Assembly: GCA_934218695.1 (NCBI GenBank)
Contig: CAKQDA010000013.1
Location: 1 to 60,950, forward strand
DNA from: an uncultured Succinivibrio sp.
GTDB taxonomy: Bacteria; Pseudomonadota; Gammaproteobacteria; Enterobacterales; Succinivibrionaceae
Reading direction: 5' to 3'
DNA length: 60,950 nucleotides
Shown here: one piece after another, positions 9,576-18,468 of the stretch
Layout of the letters: each line of letters begins with the position of its first letter
Numbering within the stretch: the stretch's first letter is position 1
Made by a program: the position numbers and the translations under genes
Notes under the pieces: model-generated
The model's input: the letters and a program-made list of their open reading frames with translations, nothing else
Database searches by the model: none
Told to the model about the DNA's origin: nothing

Positions 9576-10895
9576 ATGTCTGAATTGACACCCCGCGAGA
9601 TTGTAAGCGAATTAGATAAATATATAATTGGTCAGAAAGAAGCCAAAAAGGCTGTTGCTATCGCATTAAGAAACAGATGGCGCAGAATGCAGATTTCTAA
9701 AGATCTCAGAACAGAAATTGTTCCTAAAAACATCCTTATGATAGGTCCGACTGGTGTAGGTAAAACTGAAATTGCAAGAAGACTGGCAAAACTTGCTAAC
9801 GCACCTTTTGTAAAGGTTGAAGCAACAAAATATACCGAAGTGGGTTATGTTGGTAAAGATGTTGAATCCATCATTCGTGAACTTGCTGAAGTTTCTATGA
9901 AGATGGTAAAGGAAGAAGCTTTCAAACATAATAAGACCAAAGCTGAAGATGCTGCTGAAGAAAGGATCCTTGATGTTCTTCTGCCAGCTCCAAGCGCTAC
10001 AGAAGAAGAAAAACAGCAGTCATCAGCAAGACAGATGTTCAGAAAGAAATTAAGAGAACACGAGCTTGATGATAAAGAGATCGAAATCGAGATTGTGGAC
10101 AGAAGCCCTACTGTAAACGTAATCGGCGGTGCTCCGGGCATGGATGATCTTAACGATCAGCTACAGTCTATCTTTGATTCTATGAGCTCTAACAAAAAAT
10201 CATCTAAAAAAATGAAGATTAAAGATGCTTTCAAGATTTTGACTGAAGAGGAAGCCTCAAAATTAACTCAAAACGATGATCTGAAAACAAAAGCTATTGA
10301 GCTTGCTGAAAACAACGGTATTGTTTTCATCGACGAAATCGACAAGATTTGTCAGGAAAGTCAGGATAGAGGCGCTGTATCCAGACAGGGCGTTCAGAGA
10401 GATCTGCTGCCATTAATCGAAGGTTCTTCTGTAAATACAAAATACGGCATGCTCAAAACCGATCATGTTCTGTTTATCGCTTCAGGTGCCTTCCAGATGT
10501 CAAAACCTTCAGATCTGATCCCTGAGCTACAGGGAAGACTTCCAATCAGAGTTGAATTGAAGGCACTGACTGCAGGCGACTTTGAGAGAATTCTAAAAGA
10601 ACCTCACAACAGCCTGACCAAACAGTACGAAATGCTGATGAAGACCGAAAATGTTACCATTAAATTTGAAGACAGCGCAATTTCGAAGATTGCAGAAGAT
10701 GCTTTCAAAGTTAACGAAAAAACAGAAAATATCGGTGCCAGAAGGTTGCATACTCTAATGGAAAAGATCCTCGAGGAGGTTTCATTTACTGCTCCTGATA
10801 AAGCAGGTACCACTGTAGTTATCGATGATAAGTACGTAGATGAACACTTAGAAGATCTTGTTCAGAACGAAGATATCAGCAGGTATATTCTCTAG
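9576..10895 (+). CDS. hslU: HslUV unfoldase subunit HslU (ClpY)
   Basis: HslU is the AAA+ unfoldase that feeds substrates to HslV. The start at [13 protein letters not shown] gives 439 residues and has a GAGAG ribosome binding site; a TTG at 9564 would add four residues without support. Walker A is GPTGVGKT (57-64), the pore loop is GYVG (90-93), the I domain is the charged middle part, Walker B is FIDEIDK, and sensor 2 lies in [12 protein letters not shown]. The C-terminal SRYIL tail, which docks into HslV, is kept. Its stop codon overlaps the next gene by one base. Confidence 0.96.
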   Translation: MSELTPREIVSELDKYIIGQKEAKKAVAIALRNRWRRMQISKDLRTEIVPKNILMIGPTGVGKTEIARRLAKLANAPFVKVEATKYTEVGYVGKDVESIIRELAEVSMKMVKEEAFKHNKTKAEDAAEERILDVLLPAPSATEEEKQQSSARQMFRKKLREHELDDKEIEIEIVDRSPTVNVIGGAPGMDDLNDQLQSIFDSMSSNKKSSKKMKIKDAFKILTEEEASKLTQNDDLKTKAIELAENNGIVFIDEIDKICQESQDRGAVSRQGVQRDLLPLIEGSSVNTKYGMLKTDHVLFIASGAFQMSKPSDLIPELQGRLPIRVELKALTAGDFERILKEPHNSLTKQYEMLMKTENVTIKFEDSAISKIAEDAFKVNEKTENIGARRLHTLMEKILEEVSFTAPDKAGTTVVIDDKYVDEHLEDLVQNEDISRYIL

Positions 10896-11149
10896 TGTCA
10901 GACAGCAGTTTATCACCCAAGGAACAGTTACTCCTGCAGCAGCTGCAGGAGTTGTCAGCACTTTGTGAAAGAACATCACAAAAAATGATCTTTCTAGAAC
11001 AGAGTCTGTCTGCAAAAGATAGAGAGTTGAAAACTTTAAAAAGAGATATAGTAATGCTCCAGGAAGAAAACCAGCATCAAAAAGAGGTTCTTCAAACCTG
11101 GAGACAGCGCCTTGAATCTACACTAAGTCAGCTCAACGATCTGAATTAA
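10895..11149 (+). CDS. zapB: ZapB-like coiled-coil protein
   Basis: This small 84-residue protein is predicted to be almost entirely coiled coil with regular leucines. Its last 27 residues (ENQHQKEVLQTWRQRLESTL and on) resemble the C-terminal part of E. coli ZapB, which has [20 protein letters not shown]. ZapB bundles at the septum and supports Z-ring assembly. In E. coli zapB is also a few genes downstream of hslU. The start is GTG, whose first G is the last base of the hslU stop, so translation is probably coupled. The name is inference from weak similarity, size and context. Confidence 0.6.
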   Translation: MSDSSLSPKEQLLLQQLQELSALCERTSQKMIFLEQSLSAKDRELKTLKRDIVMLQEENQHQKEVLQTWRQRLESTLSQLNDLN

Positions 11150-11151
11150 CT

Positions 11152-13053
11152 TTAGGACACCTTCTTTGCAGGAGACAACCTGATAATTGCAAACAGGAAA
11201 GCTCCTATAACAATTCCTGCTGTAAGTGCGATTAGATAACCTGACAGATTCTCTGCAAGAGGGATCACAAAAATTCCTCCATGAGGAGCAAAGTTTGCAC
11301 ATCTGAAATACATGGAAATTCCACCTGACACAGCAGAACTGATAATACACGCAAATCTCATTCTTACAGGATTGTATGCAAGATAAGGTATCACACCTTC
11401 TGTAATGAACACCAGTCCTTTTCCTAATGCTGTAACAGAGTTTCTTCGCTCATTTTCTGAATACACCTGAGGAACTAATATTGATGACAGTCCTGCTGCT
11501 AGTGGAGGAACCATACCTCCGGCCATAATAGCAGCCATAAGTAATGTACCAGGTCCTGATTCAGGCAGACAGTCTGCAAGTGACAGAACACCTATCGCAT
11601 AGGCTGTCTTGTTCAAAGGTCCACCCATATCTGCAGACATCATTCCGGCAAGTACCGCTCCTACCAGTACCAGTACTGGCGTTGAAGCTTCTGAAATAAA
11701 ACTCTGAACATACTCATTTAATATTTGAGACGGAATATTAGTAAAGAACAGAGCGATACATGATGTTCCCAGGGCGCCTATCAGAGGATACAAAATCAAT
11801 GCAACGATAGCATCATGACCTTTAAAGAATCGCGTGCAGAACGTTGTCGCTGCCAAGGCAACCGCACCTCCGATAAATCCGTTTACGACAGCACCTATCA
11901 CACCCGAAGATCCGAGATCTGCCATAACGCCACCTGTAAATCCGGCGACAAGTGCAGTTCTTCCCCGTATGGAAAAGGCAATGAATGCACTTAATATTGG
12001 GAATAATAAAGTACCAATACTGTATCCGATCCTGTCCATGAAGAATCCTAACTGTGTTCCCTGAACAATATCCAGTCTTGCAAGAGCTGACAGAATACCG
12101 GCTGTTGCAGCTATAGGCATGATATAGGTCATTCCACTCATCAGATGGCGATACAACCTCATAAAGATCGAGGTTGAATTATTTAAAACTCCTGTCTGAT
12201 AGAGCGCACACTTTGGATCAAGAGCTTTTTCAATCAGCTCCTGAGGTTTTCTGATACCGTCAACAACGCCAACACGAATTAATGGTTTGCCGATAAATCG
12301 ATCCATCTCCACAATTCTGTCGGCAGCTACAATGACAGCTTTGGCTTTGGCAATATCCTCTGGAAGCAGGCGGTTTCTGTTACCTGCAGCTCCGTCAGTT
12401 TCAATCTTGATACTCAGTCCCAGCTCTTTTGCCTTATTCTCTAATGCTTCTGCCGCCATATAGGTATGTGAAAGTCCGGCAGGACATGCTGTTACAGCAA
12501 CAATGTCATATGAAGAGTCTGTATTTTTACTGTCTGAACCTGATTCTGTCTGCTGCTGTTTTTTACTCTTATTGCGCTCAGACTCTTTTTTTAATTCATT
12601 TTGTTCAGCTTTATTGATGATATGTAAAAATTCATCAACACTCTTGCACTCTGCCAAATTCCTTCTGAATTCATCTGAAACCAGAAGAGTGGATAAACGT
12701 GCCAGCACGTCAAGATGAGCATCTGAAGCCTGATGAGGTGAAGCGATTAAGAAAAAAAGATTTGTAGGTTTGCCGTCAAGACTGTCAAAATCAACGCCAT
12801 CAGGTACAACCATAGCTGCAAGGCCTGGCTTTTTAACGCCGGCACTCTTGGCATGAGGAATGGCAACACCTTCCCCCAGTCCTGTGGAAACCTTGGATTC
12901 TCTGTCAAAAACAGCTGCTCTGAATCTTTCAGGATCACTTAGACAATCAGTATTAGACATCAAATCAACAAGATAGTTGATTGCCTGTTCCTTTGTCTTT
13001 ACATTGACGAAAAGTCTAATTGCTCTAGGATCTAAGAGATCACAAATATGCAT
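11152..13053 (-). CDS. fruA: PTS fructose-type permease, EIIA-EIIB-EIIC fusion
   Basis: The protein imports and phosphorylates a hexose, probably fructose, at the inner membrane. All three EII domains are in one 633-residue chain: EIIA (1-150) with phospho-accepting His67 in AIPHAKS, a charged linker (150-180), EIIB with Cys190 in TACPAGLSHT, and a membrane EIIC of eight to ten segments (about 295-625) with a GGPLNKTAY-type loop. E. coli splits EIIA (FruB) from EIIB'BC (FruA); this ABC order is more like Gram-positive FruA. No fruK or HPr gene is adjacent. AAGGA precedes the ATG. A mannose or 2-O-mannosylglycerate specificity cannot be excluded. Confidence 0.85.
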   Translation of the reverse strand: MHICDLLDPRAIRLFVNVKTKEQAINYLVDLMSNTDCLSDPERFRAAVFDRESKVSTGLGEGVAIPHAKSAGVKKPGLAAMVVPDGVDFDSLDGKPTNLFFLIASPHQASDAHLDVLARLSTLLVSDEFRRNLAECKSVDEFLHIINKAEQNELKKESERNKSKKQQQTESGSDSKNTDSSYDIVAVTACPAGLSHTYMAAEALENKAKELGLSIKIETDGAAGNRNRLLPEDIAKAKAVIVAADRIVEMDRFIGKPLIRVGVVDGIRKPQELIEKALDPKCALYQTGVLNNSTSIFMRLYRHLMSGMTYIMPIAATAGILSALARLDIVQGTQLGFFMDRIGYSIGTLLFPILSAFIAFSIRGRTALVAGFTGGVMADLGSSGVIGAVVNGFIGGAVALAATTFCTRFFKGHDAIVALILYPLIGALGTSCIALFFTNIPSQILNEYVQSFISEASTPVLVLVGAVLAGMMSADMGGPLNKTAYAIGVLSLADCLPESGPGTLLMAAIMAGGMVPPLAAGLSSILVPQVYSENERRNSVTALGKGLVFITEGVIPYLAYNPVRMRFACIISSAVSGGISMYFRCANFAPHGGIFVIPLAENLSGYLIALTAGIVIGAFLFAIIRLSPAKKVS

Positions 13054-13134
13054 ATACGTTCCTTGTGCAGCTCATTTCTTTTGTTGCATAGAGCTACCTT
13101 TTACTCTGACTTATGTTTTTCTTAATTTTTCTGT

Positions 13135-13160
13135 ATTATATTTTACAGCTTTAACTGTAT
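13135..13160 (-). promoter_or_regulatory. Probable fruA promoter with an operator-like palindrome
   Basis: On the minus strand a perfect -10 TATAAT (plus 13135-13140) lies about 80 bases before the fruA start. In the spacer just upstream, TACAG (13144-13148) and CTGTA (13155-13159) form an inverted repeat with a 6-bp centre, where a repressor would block polymerase. The -35 is poor, and it does not match the E. coli Cra consensus. Confidence 0.4.
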
Positions 13161-13209
13161 TCCTGCAGATTAAAGCTTATTTTATGTCTGTTATAATCTT
13201 TTTTACTTT

Positions 13210-14058
13210 TCAAATCTGTTTTACTGTAATTGCAGGGCACTGCTCCTGAGCTTCATCCGCTTTACAACCTGACAGTGTCTGATCCATGTCAAGAGAAGGC
13301 ATCTCCATTTGGGGCACTCCGACTACCCTTGCAGGAACACCCACCACTGTAGTATGGGCAGGAACATCTCTTAAAACCACTGACCCTGCTCCTACAATAG
13401 CACCTTCACCAATATGAATATTTCCCAAAACCTTTGCTCCGGCACCTATCATGACACCTTTTCCTACTTTTGGATGACGATCACCCTGTTCTTTACCGGT
13501 TCCACCTAAAGTTACATCATGAAGCATAGATACAGTATCAGCGATAACAGCAGTCTCACCGATAACAATATTTGTGGCATGATCAAGCATCAGTCCTTTT
13601 CCTATTTTTGCTGCAGGATGAATATCTACAGAAAAAACATCTGAAATTCTGCTCTGAACGTAGCAGGCAAGATCACATCTTCCCCTGCTCCACAGCCAGT
13701 GAGAAACTCTCCATGACTCCAGTACGTGAGGCCCCTTTAAAAAAAGCAGAATTCTGGCAAGCGATTTAGATGCAGGATCACGATTTGCCACGGCCATAAC
13801 GTCAGCTACAGCATAAAAGAGCAGGTCAGAATCGTCACTATATGCCTGCATGCATACCTGAAACAGCTGCTGTCTGTCCACTTCACGGGTAGCTAGTTTT
13901 GAGCTGATAATTCTTGCCAGGCACTGATCAAGACCAGAACATGAAATCACCTGTTTGTTCATGATATCCTCAAGAACAGGCTCTTTTTTCGCAATTGTTT
14001 TAGCTTCAGCTACAAGAGCATTCCAGAATACTTGTACTTCTGAATCAGAGTTAGACAT
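13210..14058 (-). CDS. cysE: Serine O-acetyltransferase
   Basis: CysE makes O-acetylserine from serine and acetyl-CoA, the first step of cysteine synthesis. The start at MSNSDSEV (282 residues) has AAGGAA upstream; seven extra in-frame codons to 14079 are unsupported. An all-helical N-terminal domain (1-140) is followed by a left-handed beta-helix of hexapeptide repeats. The active-site residues align: Asp145 and His160 in DHATNIVIGETA, and His195 in DRHPKVGKG. The C-terminal tail ends in TVKQI; the terminal Ile is typical of tails that bind CysK. Confidence 0.94.
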   Translation of the reverse strand: MSNSDSEVQVFWNALVAEAKTIAKKEPVLEDIMNKQVISCSGLDQCLARIISSKLATREVDRQQLFQVCMQAYSDDSDLLFYAVADVMAVANRDPASKSLARILLFLKGPHVLESWRVSHWLWSRGRCDLACYVQSRISDVFSVDIHPAAKIGKGLMLDHATNIVIGETAVIADTVSMLHDVTLGGTGKEQGDRHPKVGKGVMIGAGAKVLGNIHIGEGAIVGAGSVVLRDVPAHTTVVGVPARVVGVPQMEMPSLDMDQTLSGCKADEAQEQCPAITVKQI

Positions 14059-14231
14059 TTCTTTTCCTTGTCGTGGCAAGAATTTGTTTGCTGATAATAC
14101 AGGCCGGTGCTGTCTTTATGTCCTGTAAATATACATAATAGAATTTCTCCAAATTATACAGTTTTTGCAGTGCTTTGCCATTAGACTGTTTGACAGCTCT
14201 AATCTGGAGGTGACTGGATATTATCTGGTCT

Positions 14232-15218
14232 TTACAGCTTATGTTCAGGTATCACCTGTTCAGTTTTTACCACAACTTCGCCATCCGCTAAAGTATGCTC
14301 ACTGTCTTCGAACTGAACATTGTCATATGTTGATTTTTCATCAGGCTCCATATGCAAAATAATTTCGGCATCTGGAAAATCCTTTCTTATATTCTGCTCA
14401 ACTTTATCAGCAATATCATGAGCTGTTTCAAGTGACAGTGAACCGTCCATAACTAGGTGCCCCTGAATATATACCATAGGACCTGCACTGTGTGCCTTTA
14501 AATCATGAAATGACTTTACACCTCTCTCCTGAGTAATGCACTTGATGATCTTTGTCAGAGATTTAGCATCTAATGTTTTATCCAGCAGAGTCTGTACTGC
14601 CCCCATTCCAATTGAATAGGCTCCTTTAAAAATAAAAAAGCCGATTAAGGCGGCAAACAGACCGTCAGCCCACTTATATCCGTAATAACTTAAGAACAGA
14701 GCCAGGATCACGCCTGAGTTTAAAGTAACATCCGACAGGTAATGCAGTCTGTCTGCACAGATAGCCTCACTTCTGGTTCTCCTGTAGACATAGGTTTGAA
14801 ATGATACTAGGAAAATTGTAATCACAATGCTGATTACGGAAACTATAATAGCCAGATCCAGGTGATGAACTTCCTGAGGATTGATAAATCTTTCAACTCC
14901 ATGAACCACCAGTAAAACAGCCGAACCACCTATAAAAGCTGATTGTGCAAGAGAGGCCAGAGACTGGGATTTATGGTGCCCAAAGCGGTGTTCTTTATCA
15001 GGAGGTGTTAAGGAGAATCTTAATGCCAGAAGATTTACTAAAGAAGCCAGTAAATCAAACATGGAATCTGTAAGAGATGCAAAGATAACCGTAGAAGAAC
15101 TGACCAGCCAAACTGCAAGCTTAATTAAAATAAACAAAATTGAGGTACTGACTGATGCAACACCTGCCAAAATCACCAGTTTTTTGTATCTTTTTAAGTA
15201 ATCTTCCTGTTCCTGCAT
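14232..15218 (-). CDS. fieF: Cation diffusion facilitator, FieF (YiiP) type
   Basis: The protein exports divalent metals (Zn, Fe, Cd) from the cytoplasm in exchange for protons and works as a dimer. The 328 residues include six membrane segments and a C-terminal cytoplasmic metallochaperone-like domain (about 215-300). The transport site is intact: Asp51 and Asp55 in LTDSMFDLL, and His159 and Asp163 in DRLHYLSDV, the equivalents of E. coli Asp45, Asp49, His153 and Asp157. The last 30 residues extend past the usual end and are acidic. AGGAG lies six bases before the ATG. It is divergent from plsB. Confidence 0.92.
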   Translation of the reverse strand: MQEQEDYLKRYKKLVILAGVASVSTSILFILIKLAVWLVSSSTVIFASLTDSMFDLLASLVNLLALRFSLTPPDKEHRFGHHKSQSLASLAQSAFIGGSAVLLVVHGVERFINPQEVHHLDLAIIVSVISIVITIFLVSFQTYVYRRTRSEAICADRLHYLSDVTLNSGVILALFLSYYGYKWADGLFAALIGFFIFKGAYSIGMGAVQTLLDKTLDAKSLTKIIKCITQERGVKSFHDLKAHSAGPMVYIQGHLVMDGSLSLETAHDIADKVEQNIRKDFPDAEIILHMEPDEKSTYDNVQFEDSEHTLADGEVVVKTEQVIPEHKL

Positions 15219-15469
15219 CGCAATCTCCTAAGTCACACCTCAATTCTAACAAATATTTGGCTTACAAAATCAGCAAAATCAGACGATTAAGACAGCAAAT
15301 ATAAAAAAATATTATTGTTTTATATTTAGGTTAATCTAAACTATAAGTGTACTGTAAAAAAATGTATAAAAAACAAGTAATGCTCTATTAAATCAGTTAT
15401 AAAAATTAAGTTAAATACAAACTTTGAAATTGTGTTTTCAATCACCTTTTCTTCTGGAAGAAGATAACT

Positions 15470-17938
15470 ATGATACTAAATAAGATCCTGCGTTATTTTT
15501 TCTACTGGCCGTTCAGAATTACCACTAGATGTGACACTATTCCCTATGAGCCATTAAAACAATTAAACATTGATAAAAGCAAAATCATTGTTTATGTAAC
15601 TGTGTCCTCTTCTTTAGGCAATTTATTGTGTATTGAAAGAGCTGCCAAAAGAATGGGGTTACCATCGCCTTTTAGTGATATTAATATTTTCGGAAGCACT
15701 ATTCCACGCACCTGCTATCTGAGATCTCCTGGTTTATTCACTGCAAAAGGAACCAGACACTATGATCTTTGCGATACTTTTGAAAAATGGTACAACTGCT
15801 ACAAGACTACAGGCAGAGAAGTGCAGGTTCTTCCTATAAGTGTTCTGTGGTCAAGAAACCCCGGATATGACAGACTGGCCTTAAACGGTTTCAATGCAGC
15901 CACCCCATCAATCAGAAAATTCTTCAACATGATATTTGCAGGAAGAGACAACTGCACCATTTTCTGTGGCTCATTTAATATCAGTGAAGCTAAAGAGCGT
16001 TTTGACAAGTCTAATTTCTCTAAAGATCTGAACAGAACCTTTAGACTTATCTTTATGAAAAAGGCGCGCTCTATCATTGGTAAGGCTTTACCTAACAGAA
16101 AGATGGTAATTGAAGACATCTTAAGTAAGCCTGCCGTTCAAGATGCTATAAATATAGCCTGCAAAGAGAACGGTAAAACCTTTGAGGAAAATCAGTTAAG
16201 GGCAAGAAATATCCTGGAGGTCATGGTAGCTGACACCCGATATCCTCTAATCAGATTTTTAAATGGAATTATTTCCAATATCTGGAAAAGAATCTATCAG
16301 GGACAGACCGTTATCGGTGCTGATACTGTAAGGCAGCTCGTTCAGACTGGACATGAAATCATTTATATTCCATGCCACCGTTCTCACATGGATTACGTTC
16401 TTTTAACTTTTGTTCTCTTCCATGAAGGTTTGCCTCTGCCTCAGATAGCCTCCGGAGACAACTTAAATTTCTTCCCTGTAGGACCTCTAATCAGACGCTG
16501 CGGTTCTTACTTCATTCGACGCAAGATGAAAGGTGATGAATTTTACATCACAATCTTCAGAGAATATTTAAATCTGCTGTTTGAACATGGATTTGCAACA
16601 GAATTCTTCATTGAAGGAGGCCGTTCCAGAACAGGAAGGACTCTGCCACCAAGAACAGGTATGGTTGCAATGACTGTACAGTCTCAGCTCAGAGGAATTA
16701 AAAGACCTATCGCGTTCATTCCAACTTACCTGGGCTATGAGCACGTTTCAGAAGTCGGCAACTATATGCGAGAACTTAACGGTGAGAGCAAAAAGAAGGA
16801 AAGTGCTGCTGCGTTATTGGGGATTTTTAAACGCTTCAGAAACTATGGTCGCGGCTACGTTACTTTCGGCAAACCTGTTATTGTACCAAAGTTCTTAAAT
16901 GAGTATGTTCCAGACTGGAAAGAGAGTATTGATCCTACCGGCACTGCAAGACCTGCATGGCTCAATGACACCGTAAATCAGATGGCTCACAGAATCATTA
17001 TCAATCTGAATGACTCTGCAACTATTAACGGAATCAACCTGTGTGCTCTGGCAATCATGAATGTGGCAGATCATGCAATGAGTACCAGACAGTTACAAAA
17101 GTGCATAGATATGTACCTGAAACTGCTGTACGTTGATCCTAAGCGCAGACCTTCCATACCTACTGCAACAACAAGTACCCTGATTAAGCAGGCTATCGAT
17201 CTTAAGAAGTTCCATGTCTATGACATAGGTGATGACATGAAATTTGTTCGACCAAGTCATGGTCAGTCACTGCAGTTAACATATTTCCAGAATAATATTG
17301 TTCACCTCTTTGCTCTACCTGCTCTTCTGGCAAATATTATTATCAGAAACGGACATATCTTAAGAGAGGATGTAAGATCACACGCCCGCTCACTGTTTTA
17401 TTTCTTAAGGCATGAACTGTTTGCTCCTGTAGATGAGTGTGATTTGGACAATCTTATTGATAAATATCTGGATACCTTCCTTGTTGAAGGATATATCACC
17501 AGAGATGCGGATATGCTGTTTGTTTCAGGTGACGGTTATGAAGAGTTCTACATCTTGTCACGTTGCATCTACCACAATCTGGTAAGATATCTTGTTGCTG
17601 TAACGGCCTTAAAAAATACCAGGGACGGAACTATCAACGTTCAGACTTTTGTTCAGAAATGTCTTACCTACTCTCGACGTTTACCTATTGAGGTCACAAA
17701 TAATTCTCCTGAATTTGCAGATCCGATTCTATTTAAGATTATGTGTGATACATTTATCAGACATAAGTACTTTGAAGTTAAAGAAGACGGTAATATTTAC
17801 GTTAATGAGGAAAAGGTACAGAAATTAAACAGAGCTGCCTCTCCTCTTCTCGGAGCAAGAGACGTAAGAATTTTGAACGGAAGAGTCCTGACCAGAAAAT
17901 ATGATGAGCACCACCTTGAAGGTTCTGTTAACAGCTAA
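15470..17938 (+). CDS. plsB: Glycerol-3-phosphate 1-O-acyltransferase
   Basis: PlsB attaches the first fatty acyl chain to sn-glycerol 3-phosphate at the inner membrane, opening phospholipid synthesis. The 822-residue protein resembles E. coli PlsB (807) along its length. The acyltransferase motifs are present in order: HRSHMD (His303, Asp308), a GP.IRR block, FIEGGRSRTGR and IPTYLGYEHV. The N-terminal 30 residues carry a hydrophobic/basic stretch consistent with membrane association. It precedes a FliL-like gene by nine bases. Confidence 0.96.
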   Translation: MILNKILRYFFYWPFRITTRCDTIPYEPLKQLNIDKSKIIVYVTVSSSLGNLLCIERAAKRMGLPSPFSDINIFGSTIPRTCYLRSPGLFTAKGTRHYDLCDTFEKWYNCYKTTGREVQVLPISVLWSRNPGYDRLALNGFNAATPSIRKFFNMIFAGRDNCTIFCGSFNISEAKERFDKSNFSKDLNRTFRLIFMKKARSIIGKALPNRKMVIEDILSKPAVQDAINIACKENGKTFEENQLRARNILEVMVADTRYPLIRFLNGIISNIWKRIYQGQTVIGADTVRQLVQTGHEIIYIPCHRSHMDYVLLTFVLFHEGLPLPQIASGDNLNFFPVGPLIRRCGSYFIRRKMKGDEFYITIFREYLNLLFEHGFATEFFIEGGRSRTGRTLPPRTGMVAMTVQSQLRGIKRPIAFIPTYLGYEHVSEVGNYMRELNGESKKKESAAALLGIFKRFRNYGRGYVTFGKPVIVPKFLNEYVPDWKESIDPTGTARPAWLNDTVNQMAHRIIINLNDSATINGINLCALAIMNVADHAMSTRQLQKCIDMYLKLLYVDPKRRPSIPTATTSTLIKQAIDLKKFHVYDIGDDMKFVRPSHGQSLQLTYFQNNIVHLFALPALLANIIIRNGHILREDVRSHARSLFYFLRHELFAPVDECDLDNLIDKYLDTFLVEGYITRDADMLFVSGDGYEEFYILSRCIYHNLVRYLVAVTALKNTRDGTINVQTFVQKCLTYSRRLPIEVTNNSPEFADPILFKIMCDTFIRHKYFEVKEDGNIYVNEEKVQKLNRAASPLLGARDVRILNGRVLTRKYDEHHLEGSVNS

Positions 17939-17947
17939 GGATTAACA

Positions 17948-18391
17948 ATGCTAAAGAAAATTTTTTTGCACACTCTGACTGCACTTGCTTTTATATTCTC
18001 TCCACTGGCAATTGCCTCCGGTCACGGCGGAGAAGAAGCTCCTGCTGAAGAACAGGTTGTAGAACCTGAAATTGGTTATTACACTCTAAACGACATAGTA
18101 ACTAACGTAGCTACACTAAGTCCTACTGATAAGTTACACTACGTAAGAATTAAAATGAGCCTGATGCTCGAAGACAGCAGAGACAGCACTATCATTGCCG
18201 ATGTTGAACCCGTTATAAGAGATGCAATTGTTACTATTCTGGGTACCAAAGAATTTGGTCAGGTGGCAACTAACGAGACTCGTGAAAAAATCAGAATTGA
18301 ATGCAGAGAAAGAATTATCTCCATTATGAAAGAAAAGTTTGGTAAACCAATCATCATGGATTTGCTGTTTTTAAGCTATATGTATCAGTAG
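17948..18391 (+). CDS. FliL-family exported protein
   Basis: This 147-residue protein has a signal peptide (about 1-23, ending IAS) and an acidic linker. The C-terminal region (about 45-147) has the FliL-like pattern YYTLNDIVTNV, a central strand block and LLFLSYMYQ at the end. FliL proteins associate with the flagellar stator and have a stomatin-like fold. Here there is no flagellar gene nearby and the N-terminus looks like a cleavable signal rather than a permanent anchor, so a flagellar role is uncertain. It is probably cotranscribed with plsB and ends at a strong terminator. Family membership is fairly sure; function is not. Confidence 0.65.
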   Translation: MLKKIFLHTLTALAFIFSPLAIASGHGGEEAPAEEQVVEPEIGYYTLNDIVTNVATLSPTDKLHYVRIKMSLMLEDSRDSTIIADVEPVIRDAIVTILGTKEFGQVATNETREKIRIECRERIISIMKEKFGKPIIMDLLFLSYMYQ

Positions 18392-18421
18392 TGACATACT
18401 TGTAGTATCGTTTAGAAAACA

Positions 18422-18456
18422 AAACTCGAGAGTAAATCTCGAGTTTCTCTTTTTTT
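18422..18456. terminator. Bidirectional terminator between the FliL-like gene and pmbA
   Basis: A perfect 10-bp stem, AAACTCGAGA (18422-18431) and TCTCGAGTTT (18437-18446), with a 5-nt loop is followed by a T-rich run to 18456. The two flanking genes converge here. Confidence 0.85.
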
Positions 18457-18468
18457 ACAGGATAGAAG

